Source of the DNA: Myotis daubentonii
Lineage: Eukaryota > Chordata > Mammalia > Chiroptera > Vespertilionidae
Assembly: GCF_963259705.1 (NCBI RefSeq)
Contig: NC_081842.1
Location: forward strand, 66,910,787-66,974,786
Length of the DNA: 64,000 nt
Direction of reading: 5' to 3'
Every line of letters starts with the position of its first letter. Position 1 is the first letter of the stretch. The translations under genes and the position numbers were made by a program. Below the pieces are notes generated by a model. That model worked only from the letters and a program-made list of their open reading frames with translations. It did not search any database and was not told where the DNA came from. Shown piece by piece: positions 54,977 through 64,000 of the stretch.

Positions 54977-55968
54977 CCATATTTTTCCGTGTATAAGACG
55001 CTATTTTTTTCTAAAATCTTTAGACTGAAAATCGAGGGGTGTCTTATACATGGAAGTCAGCCAAGGAGGGAGCCACATGGGTGCATAGCTGCCCATATCT
55101 TGCCAAACAGGCTTCCCCCAATCACAAGCCTTACTGTTACTGACATCAGCTGATGCCGTAATTGGAGGTGGAGATGGAGAGTGCGCAGATGCAACAGGGA
55201 CCAGAGTGTTCTGAGCCCATAAAGATGTAAAAAAAATAAAGAGATAAATACTGGTAAGCGATTTTCTTACTCTGCAAAATTCAAACTGAATGTAATCAGC
55301 TATGCAAAATAGCATGGAAATAGAGCTGCAGAGAGACAATCTGGACCTCCTCCCACTGAGTGTATGATTAGACAGTGGAGAAAACAGGAAGAACAACTCC
55401 TTAAGATGCCAAAAAAGAAGAAGGCCTTCAGAGGAAAGCCAGCAAAATGGGCAAACTTGCAGCAGAGGCTCAAGACTTGGATTATGGAGCAGCACCAGAG
55501 TGGCTTATGTGTGTCAACCAAGCTTATTCAATGCCAGGCAAGAATGTTTGCAAACGAAATGATCATTGTTGATTTTATAGGAAAGGCAAAATAGTGCTTC
55601 AATTTCATGAGGAGAGAAGGGTTGGCCATGAGAACACGAACAAAGTTAGCTCAGAAAATGCCACCAGTTTATGAGGATGATCTCACATATATAGACAGTG
55701 ACTCAGAAGACAGTAGTGATACAATAGAAGCTGAAGACATTGATATGTCTCCAACTAATAGTGATGAAGAAGAGAGCAGTGATGGAAAAGAGGCTGAATA
55801 AAGTGATATGCTGCATAATATCATAGTACTGATATGTAAACATTACCTGTGGTAATGACTAAATAAAAATGTGTCGTTTTATGTTTAAAATATTGATTTC
55901 TTAATTTGGGGTTGGAAAAGTGGGAGGCGTCTTATATATGGGGGTGTCTTATACACAGAAAACTACGG
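54977..55968 (+). mobile_element. Internally deleted pogo-lineage DNA transposon
   Basis: 992 bp between TA dinucleotides. The inverted ends CCATATTTTTCCGTGTATAA and TTATACACAGAAAACTACGG match at 20 of 23 positions, and the repeat CGTCTTATA is found just inside both ends. It encodes remnants of a pogo/POGK-like transposase (next entry) but no DDE catalytic domain. This is much longer-lived or younger than nearby MER2, since its ends still match. Confidence 0.82.
55254..55801 (+). pseudogene. pogo/POGK-like transposase remnant
   Basis: Reading in sense: a degraded N-terminal helix-turn-helix (SAKFKLNVISYAK then a stop), HGNRAA, then MIRQWRKQEEQLLKMPK and GKPAKWANLQQRLKTWI with EQHQSGLCVSTKLIQ, the CENP-B-type DNA-binding domain. 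After a frameshift, MRTRTKLAQKMPPVYED leads straight into an acidic tail with SDSEDSSD and NSDEEESSD. In full-length relatives a catalytic DDE domain of roughly 300 residues lies between these, so it has been deleted. Not functional as transposase; the DNA-binding part is 77 codons open (55364-55594). Confidence 0.78.
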
Positions 55969-55989
55969 TATATATTAATCTTGGCTCCA

Positions 55990-56225
55990 GCAACAGGAAG
56001 CTATATACTTGCTGTGCCCCTGCCTGGAATGTTTTTTCCTCACTCCCATGAAATAGTCCCCTTCTGCCCATTGTTATCCTCAACTCTCTTAGCCTGATTT
56101 TCCTCATAGCACTTATAACTACCAGAAAGATTACAGTTATTATTTTCTAATTTACTTGTTTACTGTCTGTATCACTCCATAGAATTCAAGTTTCATAAGT
56201 ACTCAGTGAATGGTTACTGGATAAC
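55990..56225 (+). mobile_element. L2 LINE 3' fragment
   Basis: GCCCCTGCCTGGAATGTTTT, CTCATAGCACTTATAACTAC, TTTACTTGTTTACTGTCTGT and CATAGAATTCAAGTTTCATA follow L2 order. Confidence 0.7.
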
Positions 56226-56234
56226 TTCAGATTC

Positions 56235-56405
56235 CCCTAATACCACTTCTGTTTAACAAATAGGGAAACTAAAAGAATTGAGATTTCAATAACTTGACCC
56301 AAGACCACAAAATTAGCAAGCAGAAAAGGTGGGATTTGAATCTAGACAGTCTTATTCCAAAGCCTGTAACTAGGCTACTTTCTCTTCTCTGCATCTAAAC
56401 AATTC
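56235..56405 (-). mobile_element. MIR SINE fossil, antisense
   Basis: AACAAATAGGGAAACTAAAA, TTGACCCAAGACCACAAAAT and GGATTTGAATCTAGACAGTC match antisense MIR. Confidence 0.65.
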
Positions 56406-56411
56406 TATAAG

Positions 56412-56840
56412 GTGCAGGGGACAACAGTCTCTGCCTCAAGGCAGCAGTTTTATCGGGTTAGACATGGAGATGTCCTGGAAGGACAGGAAACTGTGGTCAG
56501 GATAGCGGACAGCTGTCAGCCCTTCAGGGTAGGTTTCAGAAACATAGCCTGTTCACACCCCTCAGAGGCCACCCTGCACCTGGTGACTGAGCAAAGTGAA
56601 GGTATTAAAGCCCAGTCGCATCAGCCTGGGGTAGGATACTGTCACAAGCAATACTTCATTCCAGATTTCCCCACCAGTTTGGTTGAGGTTTTGTTGGACT
56701 TGCATTGCATTTCAAGTTCTTCCTCTGCCCAACTCTGCTTCAGCCCCCTCCCTTTCACAAACAGGTTGATCCCTAACAAACATCTTATACACCAAACTGT
56801 TTCTTGGCATCTGCTTCCACAGAACCCAAAATATTCAAAT
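56412..56840 (+). other. Probable ancient repeat with open frame
   Basis: A 154-codon ORF here has no recognisable domain. The 3' part (CCCCCTCCCTTTCACAAACA, AACAAACATCTTATACACCA) resembles the end of an old interspersed repeat. I do not think it is a gene. Confidence 0.4.
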
Positions 56841-56879
56841 AATAAAATATTGAACAATTACTCCCAGGACAATTGAAAC

Positions 56880-57815
56880 TTAAGACTCACATTTAAACCC
56901 CTATAATTTTTGGCCTGTTTTCTGTCTTAGTTATCTTGTAGTTATATTGTAAAATGAGAAAAGAAATACAAAAGTGGGTTTAAGAAGCAGGGTATTTAGA
57001 ACAATGCTTGGGTTAAATCAAGCAACTGACATGGAGGTTAAGTCCCCATACAACCAAAGCCTTAGTTTCTACAGGGAATTTGCTCCTCATCCTTCACATC
57101 TTAGATGGAGCCCCATCATCAGTAGTTACAGAAAAAGAAGTCCCAACTCATAAGAGTTTATTTAACTTCTAAAGTACTGTATTCTTATAGAATTGGAAAC
57201 TATGTTTTCCTAGGTCCAGAAGTTTTAGGCTCCAGACTCTTAACAGTTAAACACTTAGAGAAACGCCCAAGGATTGGTACTAAGTAACAGGCTCTCTGAA
57301 CATTAAAATCTGCAATTCCCACAGCACTCAAATAAGGGTTCCCATTGTACTTCTAAAGCTTTTCCACCAATATACCTCAATTGCAGGAAAACAAGTAAAC
57401 ACTGAAGTGAATAAATAACCTCCCCCCACCCTTCTTCTCCCCAGAATCTTGACTGAGAATCGTGTAACAGTCTTCTGTAAGCAGAGAAATTTCTTTTTAT
57501 GCTCTTGTATATTTTTTTCCAGTAAGAAATGTAAATTTTATTAAGTACTAGCCTTTTCTGCTAATGCCAGTGTTTCAAAAGCATTCCACTGAACATGGAC
57601 TAGCATTACTTTTGGTATGTTTCATGCTCTCTACTTCATCTCATCTAATATCTGTTTTACAAGAAAAACATGAAAGTGCTTCCTCCCCACAAATAAAAAT
57701 GATTCATATTATGTTGACTTCACCACTGAGTTGGGCTAAGCATATAGCACATAACAGTGAAAACAAAAATACCCCACTAAAATCTTCTGCTTCACTTTTA
57801 AATGCTTATGTCTCT
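56880..57815. other. Intron 1 sequence, nothing recognised
   Basis: No element ends or coding signal. Confidence 0.4.
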
Positions 57816-57817
57816 AT

Positions 57818-58095
57818 GCTAGCAATTTTCAACCTTTTTCATCTCATGGCACACAAACACTAATTACTAAAATTCTGTGGCACACCAAAAGATACATTAT
57901 ATCTTTATATACTGTTGATCTGACAAAAAATATAGGTACAATTTTGATTCATTCACCCTAGACACATGTGTGTTGGCTGTTGTCATTTTTATTATTTGAC
58001 AATCTAAGGGAAAAGAGACGTCAGTGCCCCAGACTAACAGTCAGTTATGGTATGTTTTAAAAATTCTTGTGGTACACCAGTATATGAAAAAGCAA
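57818..58095. mobile_element. Old hAT-Charlie-like remnant
   Basis: AGCAATTTTCAACCTTTTTC, CATGGCACACAAACACTAAT and GTGGTACACCAGTATATG resemble the start and end of old Charlie-group elements. Confidence 0.5.
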
Positions 58096-58099
58096 AGGC

Positions 58100-59720
58100 T
58101 TTGAACGATATTAAGAAAGCAACTCCCAAAACATTTTAACTTGCAATGAGCAAATTATAGTGCAGGTTAGATAATATGGAAAGTTAATCTTATCCTAAAT
58201 CTCCACAAGTCCAAACTATCATGATATGATTTAATGCTAAAGTCATATATGCTATTTAATTATTTCTTCCCAATATAATACACAGCTATTCTTGTTGCTC
58301 TCAATCATTTTAAAAATAAAAGCATGACACCTACTTCAAAAACAGTCGCTTTCATGAAAACAGTGTGGTATACACAACTGCTCTCATAGATTACAACTCA
58401 ATAATTACATAAAAATGTGCCTTACGCTGAATTCCTACTTTGATAAGAATTGTAATTTACAACTAAGATTCCTACAGTCAAAAAATTGTAGGGTTCCTGC
58501 CCCATATTTGTGAAAGATTAAAAAAACAACCAAACCCTGCTTTAGAAGGGGAAAAATCCAGAAGGTATGCACAGGCAACTATCTGATCTAATGAGTCATC
58601 AGTCTCTCCCATACACACTGTAGAACACTGCAGTGGCAAATCACACCACCAGAGGCCCACTTTTTTTTCCTTCCATCTTACAAGGTCCTCTCCAAATTGC
58701 TACTGGTTAATGTACTATACATGGTAATCTCATCCCAGAAATACCAGTCTTGGATGATACAGCTGTTGGGGGCAAGGGTGAGGTGTTATATGAAAGCTAA
58801 GTACCAAGGTTTTAAGAAAATATTTATTTACATACAAGTTCCTGGGGCACTTCATTGACACTGAAATATTATTTTAATGTAACACTTGAAAAAGTACATT
58901 CTATCCAACTGATTAAAAACTACCTTTGGAAGTAATAGTTAAAAGATGAAGAAAAGTCTAGTTGATTACAATCAAATACTTATTTGCATACGCAGTTTAT
59001 CTTCTTAGAGAAAGGCATCATGAATCTGTTTAATATTCTTAAGCTTGGTCAAAAAAGTTATAGGATAGGTAGAATTCCAGCTAACAACATTACCTTATAT
59101 AGACAGAGTATAGTATTAAATCATTTTGTGAAGCATTTTTCTACTCATTTCATTTAACCTACCTCCTCAATAACCCCATTAGGAAGGCTTAGTGGCAGAT
59201 TACTGACTATGCATAACTAGTTCCCCATTTTTTCCTTGTCGACAAAACCCTAACTTGGTTCAATTCTGATTAGCCCATCAAAGTCATTCCAATTCCCTTG
59301 CCAGCGAGTGGTCTGGAAATGAGAATAACTTTTGGACCAATAAGAGGTAAGGCAAAGTTTGTTGCGGAGGTTCTGGAAATTTCTTTGCTCTTTTAAACAG
59401 TCTGCTACTCCAAGTTCACCGTGAAAAGGATTGTCCTTAGCAAATTCTCTTCTGAGAATATCCTTAACTTTCATGGCCTCTGACTCCTGCAATGGTGGTT
59501 AGGCTTTTGGATAGATTTTCTCAGTCAGCTATGAAGTGACTTTCCCAATTTAAAAAAAATGCTAGCAGTCATGCATGAGAATTATATCCCCTTCTAAAGT
59601 AGTCAACCTAGAAATTTTATGACTACCAAAAGAAAGAAAAAGGTCATTGCTCAAGAGACTTAGAAATTTCTCTTGAAAACTGCTTACAAATACCATAACA
59701 CCCTTTTGAATCTTAATGAG
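58100..59720. other. Intron 1 sequence, mostly unassigned
   Basis: 59225-59420 (CCATCAAAGTCATTCCAATT, CTTGCCAGCGAGTGGTCTGG) looks like an antisense fossil repeat; an 80-codon ORF over it is likely chance. The rest shows nothing. Confidence 0.4.
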
Positions 59721-59726
59721 AACTTA

Positions 59727-59840
59727 TATATATATATATATATATATAGATAGATAGATAGATAGATAGATAGGTAGGTAGATAGATAGATAGATAGATA
59801 GATACAGATATATACATCATACATATATATATATATATAT
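59727..59840. repeat. (TA)n-(GATA)n-(TA)n microsatellite
   Basis: TA units, about 18 GATA/GGTA units, then TA units, leading into the tail of an antisense SINE. Confidence 0.92.
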
Positions 59841-60035
59841 TTTTTATTTCAGAGAGGAAGAGAGAGATATAGAAACATCAATGATGAGAGGGAATCATTG
59901 ATTGGCTGCCTCCCGCACGCCCCCCCACCGGGGACCGAACCCGCAACCCAGGCATGTGCCCTTGACCAGAATCGAACCCAGGATCCTTCAGTCCACAGGC
60001 CGAAGCTCTATACACTGAGCCAAACCAACTAGGGC
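59840..60035 (-). mobile_element. Ves SINE, antisense
   Basis: TATTTCAGAGAGGAAGAGAG body and head complement GCCCTAGTTGGTTTGGCTCA. Confidence 0.9.
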
Positions 60036-60560
60036 TTAATGAGAACTTCTCTTGATTGTTTTACCAAGAAAACACTATGAGCAGTCAAATTGGCCAAATA
60101 TAAGCAATGCATGTATTTGAGATGGATTACATACAAGAGTCAGCACTGACAGTGTTGCAGTAAAAATGCTATTATATTTGTATTATAAAATAATATTTAT
60201 ATATTCAAATAGATCTGTTCTGTCATTTATTTCATGGATGGAATAGAAGAGAAAGAAGGTTCACAAACTGTGCAAAGGCATATTAACCCAATGTTAAAAA
60301 TGAAGCATCACCACAAATAGGTCCACCTCCAACTCAGGAATCCATAAAATCTCTGCAATGAAAATATGCCTAATATAGGTGATAAAACACTTCACAGTAT
60401 ATTTAAAAGTAGTACAGATAGTCAAAAGTCTACACATATTTTCAATTCAGAGGGAAAGAAATCTGCATTTCTAACAATTTGCCTAGTATTCTATGATTAA
60501 TAATAGCCAGGGTTTATTTAACTAAATTGGCTGTGGGGAGAGGAGAAGGACAATCACTAA
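60036..60560. other. Intron 1 sequence, nothing recognised
   Basis: AT-rich, no element ends. Confidence 0.4.
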
Positions 60561-60569
60561 AGGTTTTCT

Positions 60570-60800
60570 TTTTAAAATATATATATATTTTTAAATGATT
60601 TCAGAGAGGAAAGGAGAGGAAGGGATAGAAACATCAATGATGAGAGAGACTCATTGACCAGCTGCCTCCTGCAGGTCCTACACTGGGGGTCACACTGGGG
60701 GTCGAGCCCACAACCTGGGCATGTGCCCTGACTGGGAATTGAACCCTGACCTTCTGGTTCATAGGTCAATGCTCAACCACTGAGCCATATGGGTCGGGCT
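60570..60800 (-). mobile_element. Ves SINE, antisense
   Basis: Head complement GCCCGACCCATATGGCTCAG at right. A GGGGGTC...CACACTGGGGGTC duplication inside (60678-60704). Confidence 0.87.
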
Positions 60801-60849
60801 GAAGAAGGTTTTCAATAGCATGGTTTGCTAGGTACTAACTTCCAGTTCC

Positions 60850-61055
60850 CCTGGTATGTTCATAGTCTTCAATATTGCTCCTTTGTAGTACTTGCCACTA
60901 TTGTAATGGAGTTTTTCAATGTCTAGACGTCTGCACTGCTAAACTGTTTAAGTGCCAGGAAAAAAAGGGACTACATCTCCTTTGTTCATGGAGTACCCCA
61001 ATTATATGTAAAGCACTTTGATACATAGTAGGCAATTACTAAATAGTGCCCAATG
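60850..61055 (+). mobile_element. L2 LINE 3' end
   Basis: AAGTGCCAGGAAAAAAAGGG, TTTGATACATAGTAGGCAAT and TACTAAATAGTG match the L2 3' terminus. Confidence 0.6.
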
Positions 61056-61533
61056 ACAGTAATGGCAAAGGGATGTGGGAAATAGGCAGTGTGATTCATT
61101 GAGTGAAAATACTGTAGATACAACCCCTTTGAAGTGCACACAACGAATATTTCTGCGGCCCAGCCAATATAATGGTATGTAAGAAATGTTTTAATAAAAA
61201 TTTCGTAACTTAATTTTTACAATATCCTGTTATATATAATTAATAATGAACTACAATGTTTGCTAATGACTGATTACTATAATCCTGTTGCATTCATTTC
61301 CCTTACGTGCCTTACACACAGGCACACCATTTCTCTCCACTAATACCAGCAGCAAATATTTTAGCAGCCCATTGCCACATCATTAGTCTTGTACTGACTT
61401 ATTTGGTGTGCGCAACAGCAACAGGAAATATTTTGCTTTCAGAGAACAAGAAAAGTAGGTTTATTTGCATTACACTTATTAATTTATGCAGTTATTCATG
61501 TCTGGTAAATTAATGTTTAAGAAAAAATAATAA

Positions 61534-63457
61534 AGGAAGAAAATTTTGTGAAAGAACCAAGATGGCGGCATAGGTTAACGCAGGAGTTTGCTGCTTTGAA
61601 CAACTACTTCAAAAGTGAAACCAAAAAACGGAAGGGACATCACCCAGAACCACAGGAACGCTGGCTGAGTGGAAGTCCTACAACTAGGAGGAAAGAGAAA
61701 CGCACACAGACACTCAGAGGAGGCGCAGTGCTGAAGTCAAATTCTGAGGTGCGGAGTGCACGCGGAGCGGGCTGGAGGCGGAGGGCGCGGTTGTTGTTTT
61801 CAATCGGGAGGGAGTCGCAGACTCTGAGCACCAGATCCGGGCGAGTCTTTAGGGACCCAGACTCAAATGGGAGAAGCGGGACTGTCTGGATTCAGTCAGA
61901 GCGAGTGCAGCTTTCTCTCCCATCTTTGCAGCGGGTGCTGGGACTCAGAGAGGCAGAGCCCCTGGGGACAGGACTGAGAGCCACCATAACTGCTCTCTCC
62001 GGCCCACCCTGTTGATCCTGTGCGACCCGCCCCGCCCAAGCCCTGCACAGAGGCATTTGCCGGATAGCCTCAGGCAAAGGCTAGATTAGCACCTCCCTAG
62101 AGGACAGAAGTTCTCTCACTGCTGACACAGCTGATTCTCATAGCCACTTGGCCTGGAGGTCAAACCCTCCCTGGAATTAGCTACAACAATCAAGATTTAA
62201 CTATAAGACTGCGAACAAAGACCACTAGGGGGTGCACCAAGGAAGCATAACAAAATGCGGAGACAAAGAAACAGGACAAAATTGTCAAAGGAAGATATAG
62301 AGTTCAGAACCACACTTTTAAGGTCTCTCAAGAACTGTTTAGAAGCTGCCGATAAACTTAATGAGATCTACACGAAAACTAATAAGACCCTCGATCTTAT
62401 ATTGGGGAACCAACTAGAAATTAAGCATACACGGACTGAAATAACGAATATTATACAGACGCCCGACAGCAGACCAGAGGAGCGCCAGAATCAAGTCAAT
62501 GATTTGAAATGCGAGGAAGCAAAAAACATCCAACCGGAAAAGCAAAATGAAAAAAGAATCCAAAAATGCGAGGATAGTGTAAGGAGCCTCTGGGACAGCT
62601 TCAAGCGTACCAACATCAGAATTATAGGGGTGCCATAAGATGAGAGAGAGCAAGATATTGAAAACCTATTTGAAGAAATAATGACAGAAAACTTCCCCCA
62701 CCTGGTGAAAGAAATGGACTTACAGGTCCAAGAAGCGCGGAGAACCCCAAACAAAAGGAATCCAAAGAGGACCACACCAAGACACATCATAATTAAAATG
62801 CCAAGAGCAAAAGATAAAGAAAGAATCTTAAAAACAGCAAGAGAAAGAAACTCAGTTACCTACAAGGGAATACCCATACGACTGTCAGCTGATTTCTCAA
62901 CAGAAACTTTGCAGGCCAGAAGGGAGTGGCAAGAAATATTCAAAGTGATGAATAGCAAGAACCTACAACCAAGATTACTTTATCCAGCAAAGCTATCATT
63001 CAGAATAGAAGGTCAGATAAAGAGCTTCACATATAAGGAAAAGCTAAAGGAGTTCATCACCACCAAACCAGGATTATATGAAATGCTGAAAGGTATCCTT
63101 TAAGAAGAGGAAGAGGAAGAAAAAGGTAAAGATACAAATTATGAACAACAAATATGCATCTATCAACAAGTGAATCTAAGAATCAAGTGAATAAATAATC
63201 TGATGAACAGAATGAACTGTTGATTATAATAGAATCAGGGACATAGAAAGGGAATGGACTGACTATTCTTGGGGGGGAAAGGGGTGTGGGAGATGTGGGA
63301 AGAGACTGGACAAAAATCGTGCACCTATGGATGAGGACAGTGGGTGGGGAGTGAGGGCGGAGGGTGGGGCGGGAACTGGGAGGAGGGGAGTTATGGGGGA
63401 GAAAAAAAAGAGGAACAAATGTAATAATCTGAACAATAAAGATTTAATTAAAAAAAA
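61534..63457 (+). mobile_element. ORF1-only (HAL1-like) LINE, copy 3
   Basis: 1.92 kb flanked by a perfect 15-bp A-rich duplication AAGAAAAAATAATAA (61519-61533 and 63458-63472). 5' UTR with AACCAAGATGGCGGCATAGG and CpG-rich sequence, ORF1 at 62255-63103, then only about 350 bp of 3' UTR and a poly(A) tail. There is no trace of ORF2, so the duplication confirms the ORF1-only form as a complete insertion. Confidence 0.88.
62255..63103 (+). pseudogene. LINE-1 ORF1p-like protein, one in-frame stop (copy 3)
   Basis: 283 codons in a single frame. Begins MRRQRNRTKLSKEDIEFRTT, then a helical, coiled-coil-like segment with DKLNEIYTKTNKTLD, an RRM and the C-terminal domain ending YEMLKGIL. It is broken only by TAA at 62636-62638, where copies 1 and 2 have an amino-acid codon. 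ORF1p is a trimeric RNA-binding protein of the LINE particle. This is the best-preserved of the three ORF1s. Confidence 0.88.
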
Positions 63458-63472
63458 AAGAAAAAATAATAA

Positions 63473-64000
63473 TTTTTATTAAAATGTTCTATTATTTTAT
63501 GTTCATGATTACTCATTTATTTCAGGTTTTGTAATCAGCATGTCTCTATCGAAATAAACCTATGTTTCTATGAAAATTGAAGCTTTTGTTTTTTTGCAGT
63601 CCACATAAACTTAAACCTTGTTTATTTAGTCCATGTTAGTCTTTGAGTTTGACATGCTTGCTGTAGGAGCACAATGCTTATACAAAATACATCATATTCA
63701 CTTTTTTTACTTGTCAGCTAACAGTTACAAGACTATAGGCCTAAAAGAGGGCCTTAACCCTAGAACTGTAGGGGAAACAGTTAAAAACAACCAAACAGGT
63801 TTCTGTCTGTTCAGAGTGAATTTATGTGATAAGAATTTGTGGGCACCCTCTTGTCAAGTTCACCAATCCTGGGAATATCCACAGTCCCTTAACAGCTCAG
63901 TAGTATATAAGTTAGATATGCAACTACAGTACTTACTCACCTTTGTTTGCAGAACAGGGCTTACTGGTAGTATTCTGGTTGAGGATTAGGAAAATCTTAA
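63473..64000. other. Intron 1 sequence at window edge
   Basis: No element, CpG island or exon recognised. The ATP6V1A promoter is not visible here. Confidence 0.45.

Noticed and set aside
55001..55495. 164-codon minus-strand ORF
   Set aside because: Antisense of the pogo-lineage transposase remnant, which explains the sequence better.
56412..56876. 154-codon ORF in intron 1
   Set aside because: No domain, no splice or promoter context, and the 3' part looks like an old repeat.
59250..59492. 80-codon minus-strand ORF with protein-like composition
   Set aside because: It overlaps what looks like an ancient interspersed repeat; no family recognised and no start context. A protein search would settle it.
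61550..62060. CpG-rich block considered as the ATP6V1A promoter or exon 1
   Set aside because: It matches the 5' UTR of the other two ORF1-only LINE copies and is on the plus strand.

Overview
The window is mammalian nuclear DNA from a vesper bat (Vespertilionidae: Myotis, Eptesicus, Pipistrellus or a relative). Three things point there: many tRNA-derived Ves SINEs on both strands, many Helitron copies of the HeliBat type (ends resembling TCCTATATAATAAAAG and CCGGGCCTCTAG), and several non-autonomous hAT, piggyBac and Tc1/mariner elements. Species cannot be fixed from the sequence alone.

One host gene is present: ATP6V1A, the catalytic A subunit of the V-type proton ATPase, on the minus strand. 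All 14 coding exons can be placed with splice sites and phases that join to a 617-codon reading frame. The start codon is at 48509 and the stop is at 4357-4355. A transposon-free 3' untranslated region follows, to a likely polyadenylation site near 2075-2094. The non-coding first exon and the promoter are not visible and probably lie beyond 64000, so 48523 to 64000 is read as intron 1.

Layout: 1-2070 is downstream flank with hAT and SINE insertions. 2070-4447 is the terminal exon. 4448-48427 holds introns 2-14, crowded with repeats. Notable blocks are a deleted L1 joined to an ORF1-only element (9530-13490), a second ORF1-only element (24559-26735), a Helitron with a 62-bp minisatellite (29552-30344), a five-unit Helitron array (36051-39679) and a Helitron dimer (44835-45985). 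48523-64000 holds a 148-bp Helitron, an 89-bp mariner MITE, MER2/Tigger, an internally deleted pogo-lineage transposon with recognisable transposase pieces, L2 and MIR fossils, and a third ORF1-only element whose ORF1 is broken by one stop.

No bacterial-type operons, CRISPR arrays or second host gene were found. The most interesting signals are in mobile DNA: the same two-Helitron composite at two loci, with the internal terminator hairpin missing; two different hAT families inserted at the identical 8-bp site of the Ves SINE; and three copies of an ORF1-only LINE family. Family assignments rest on recognition by eye, not on a database search.
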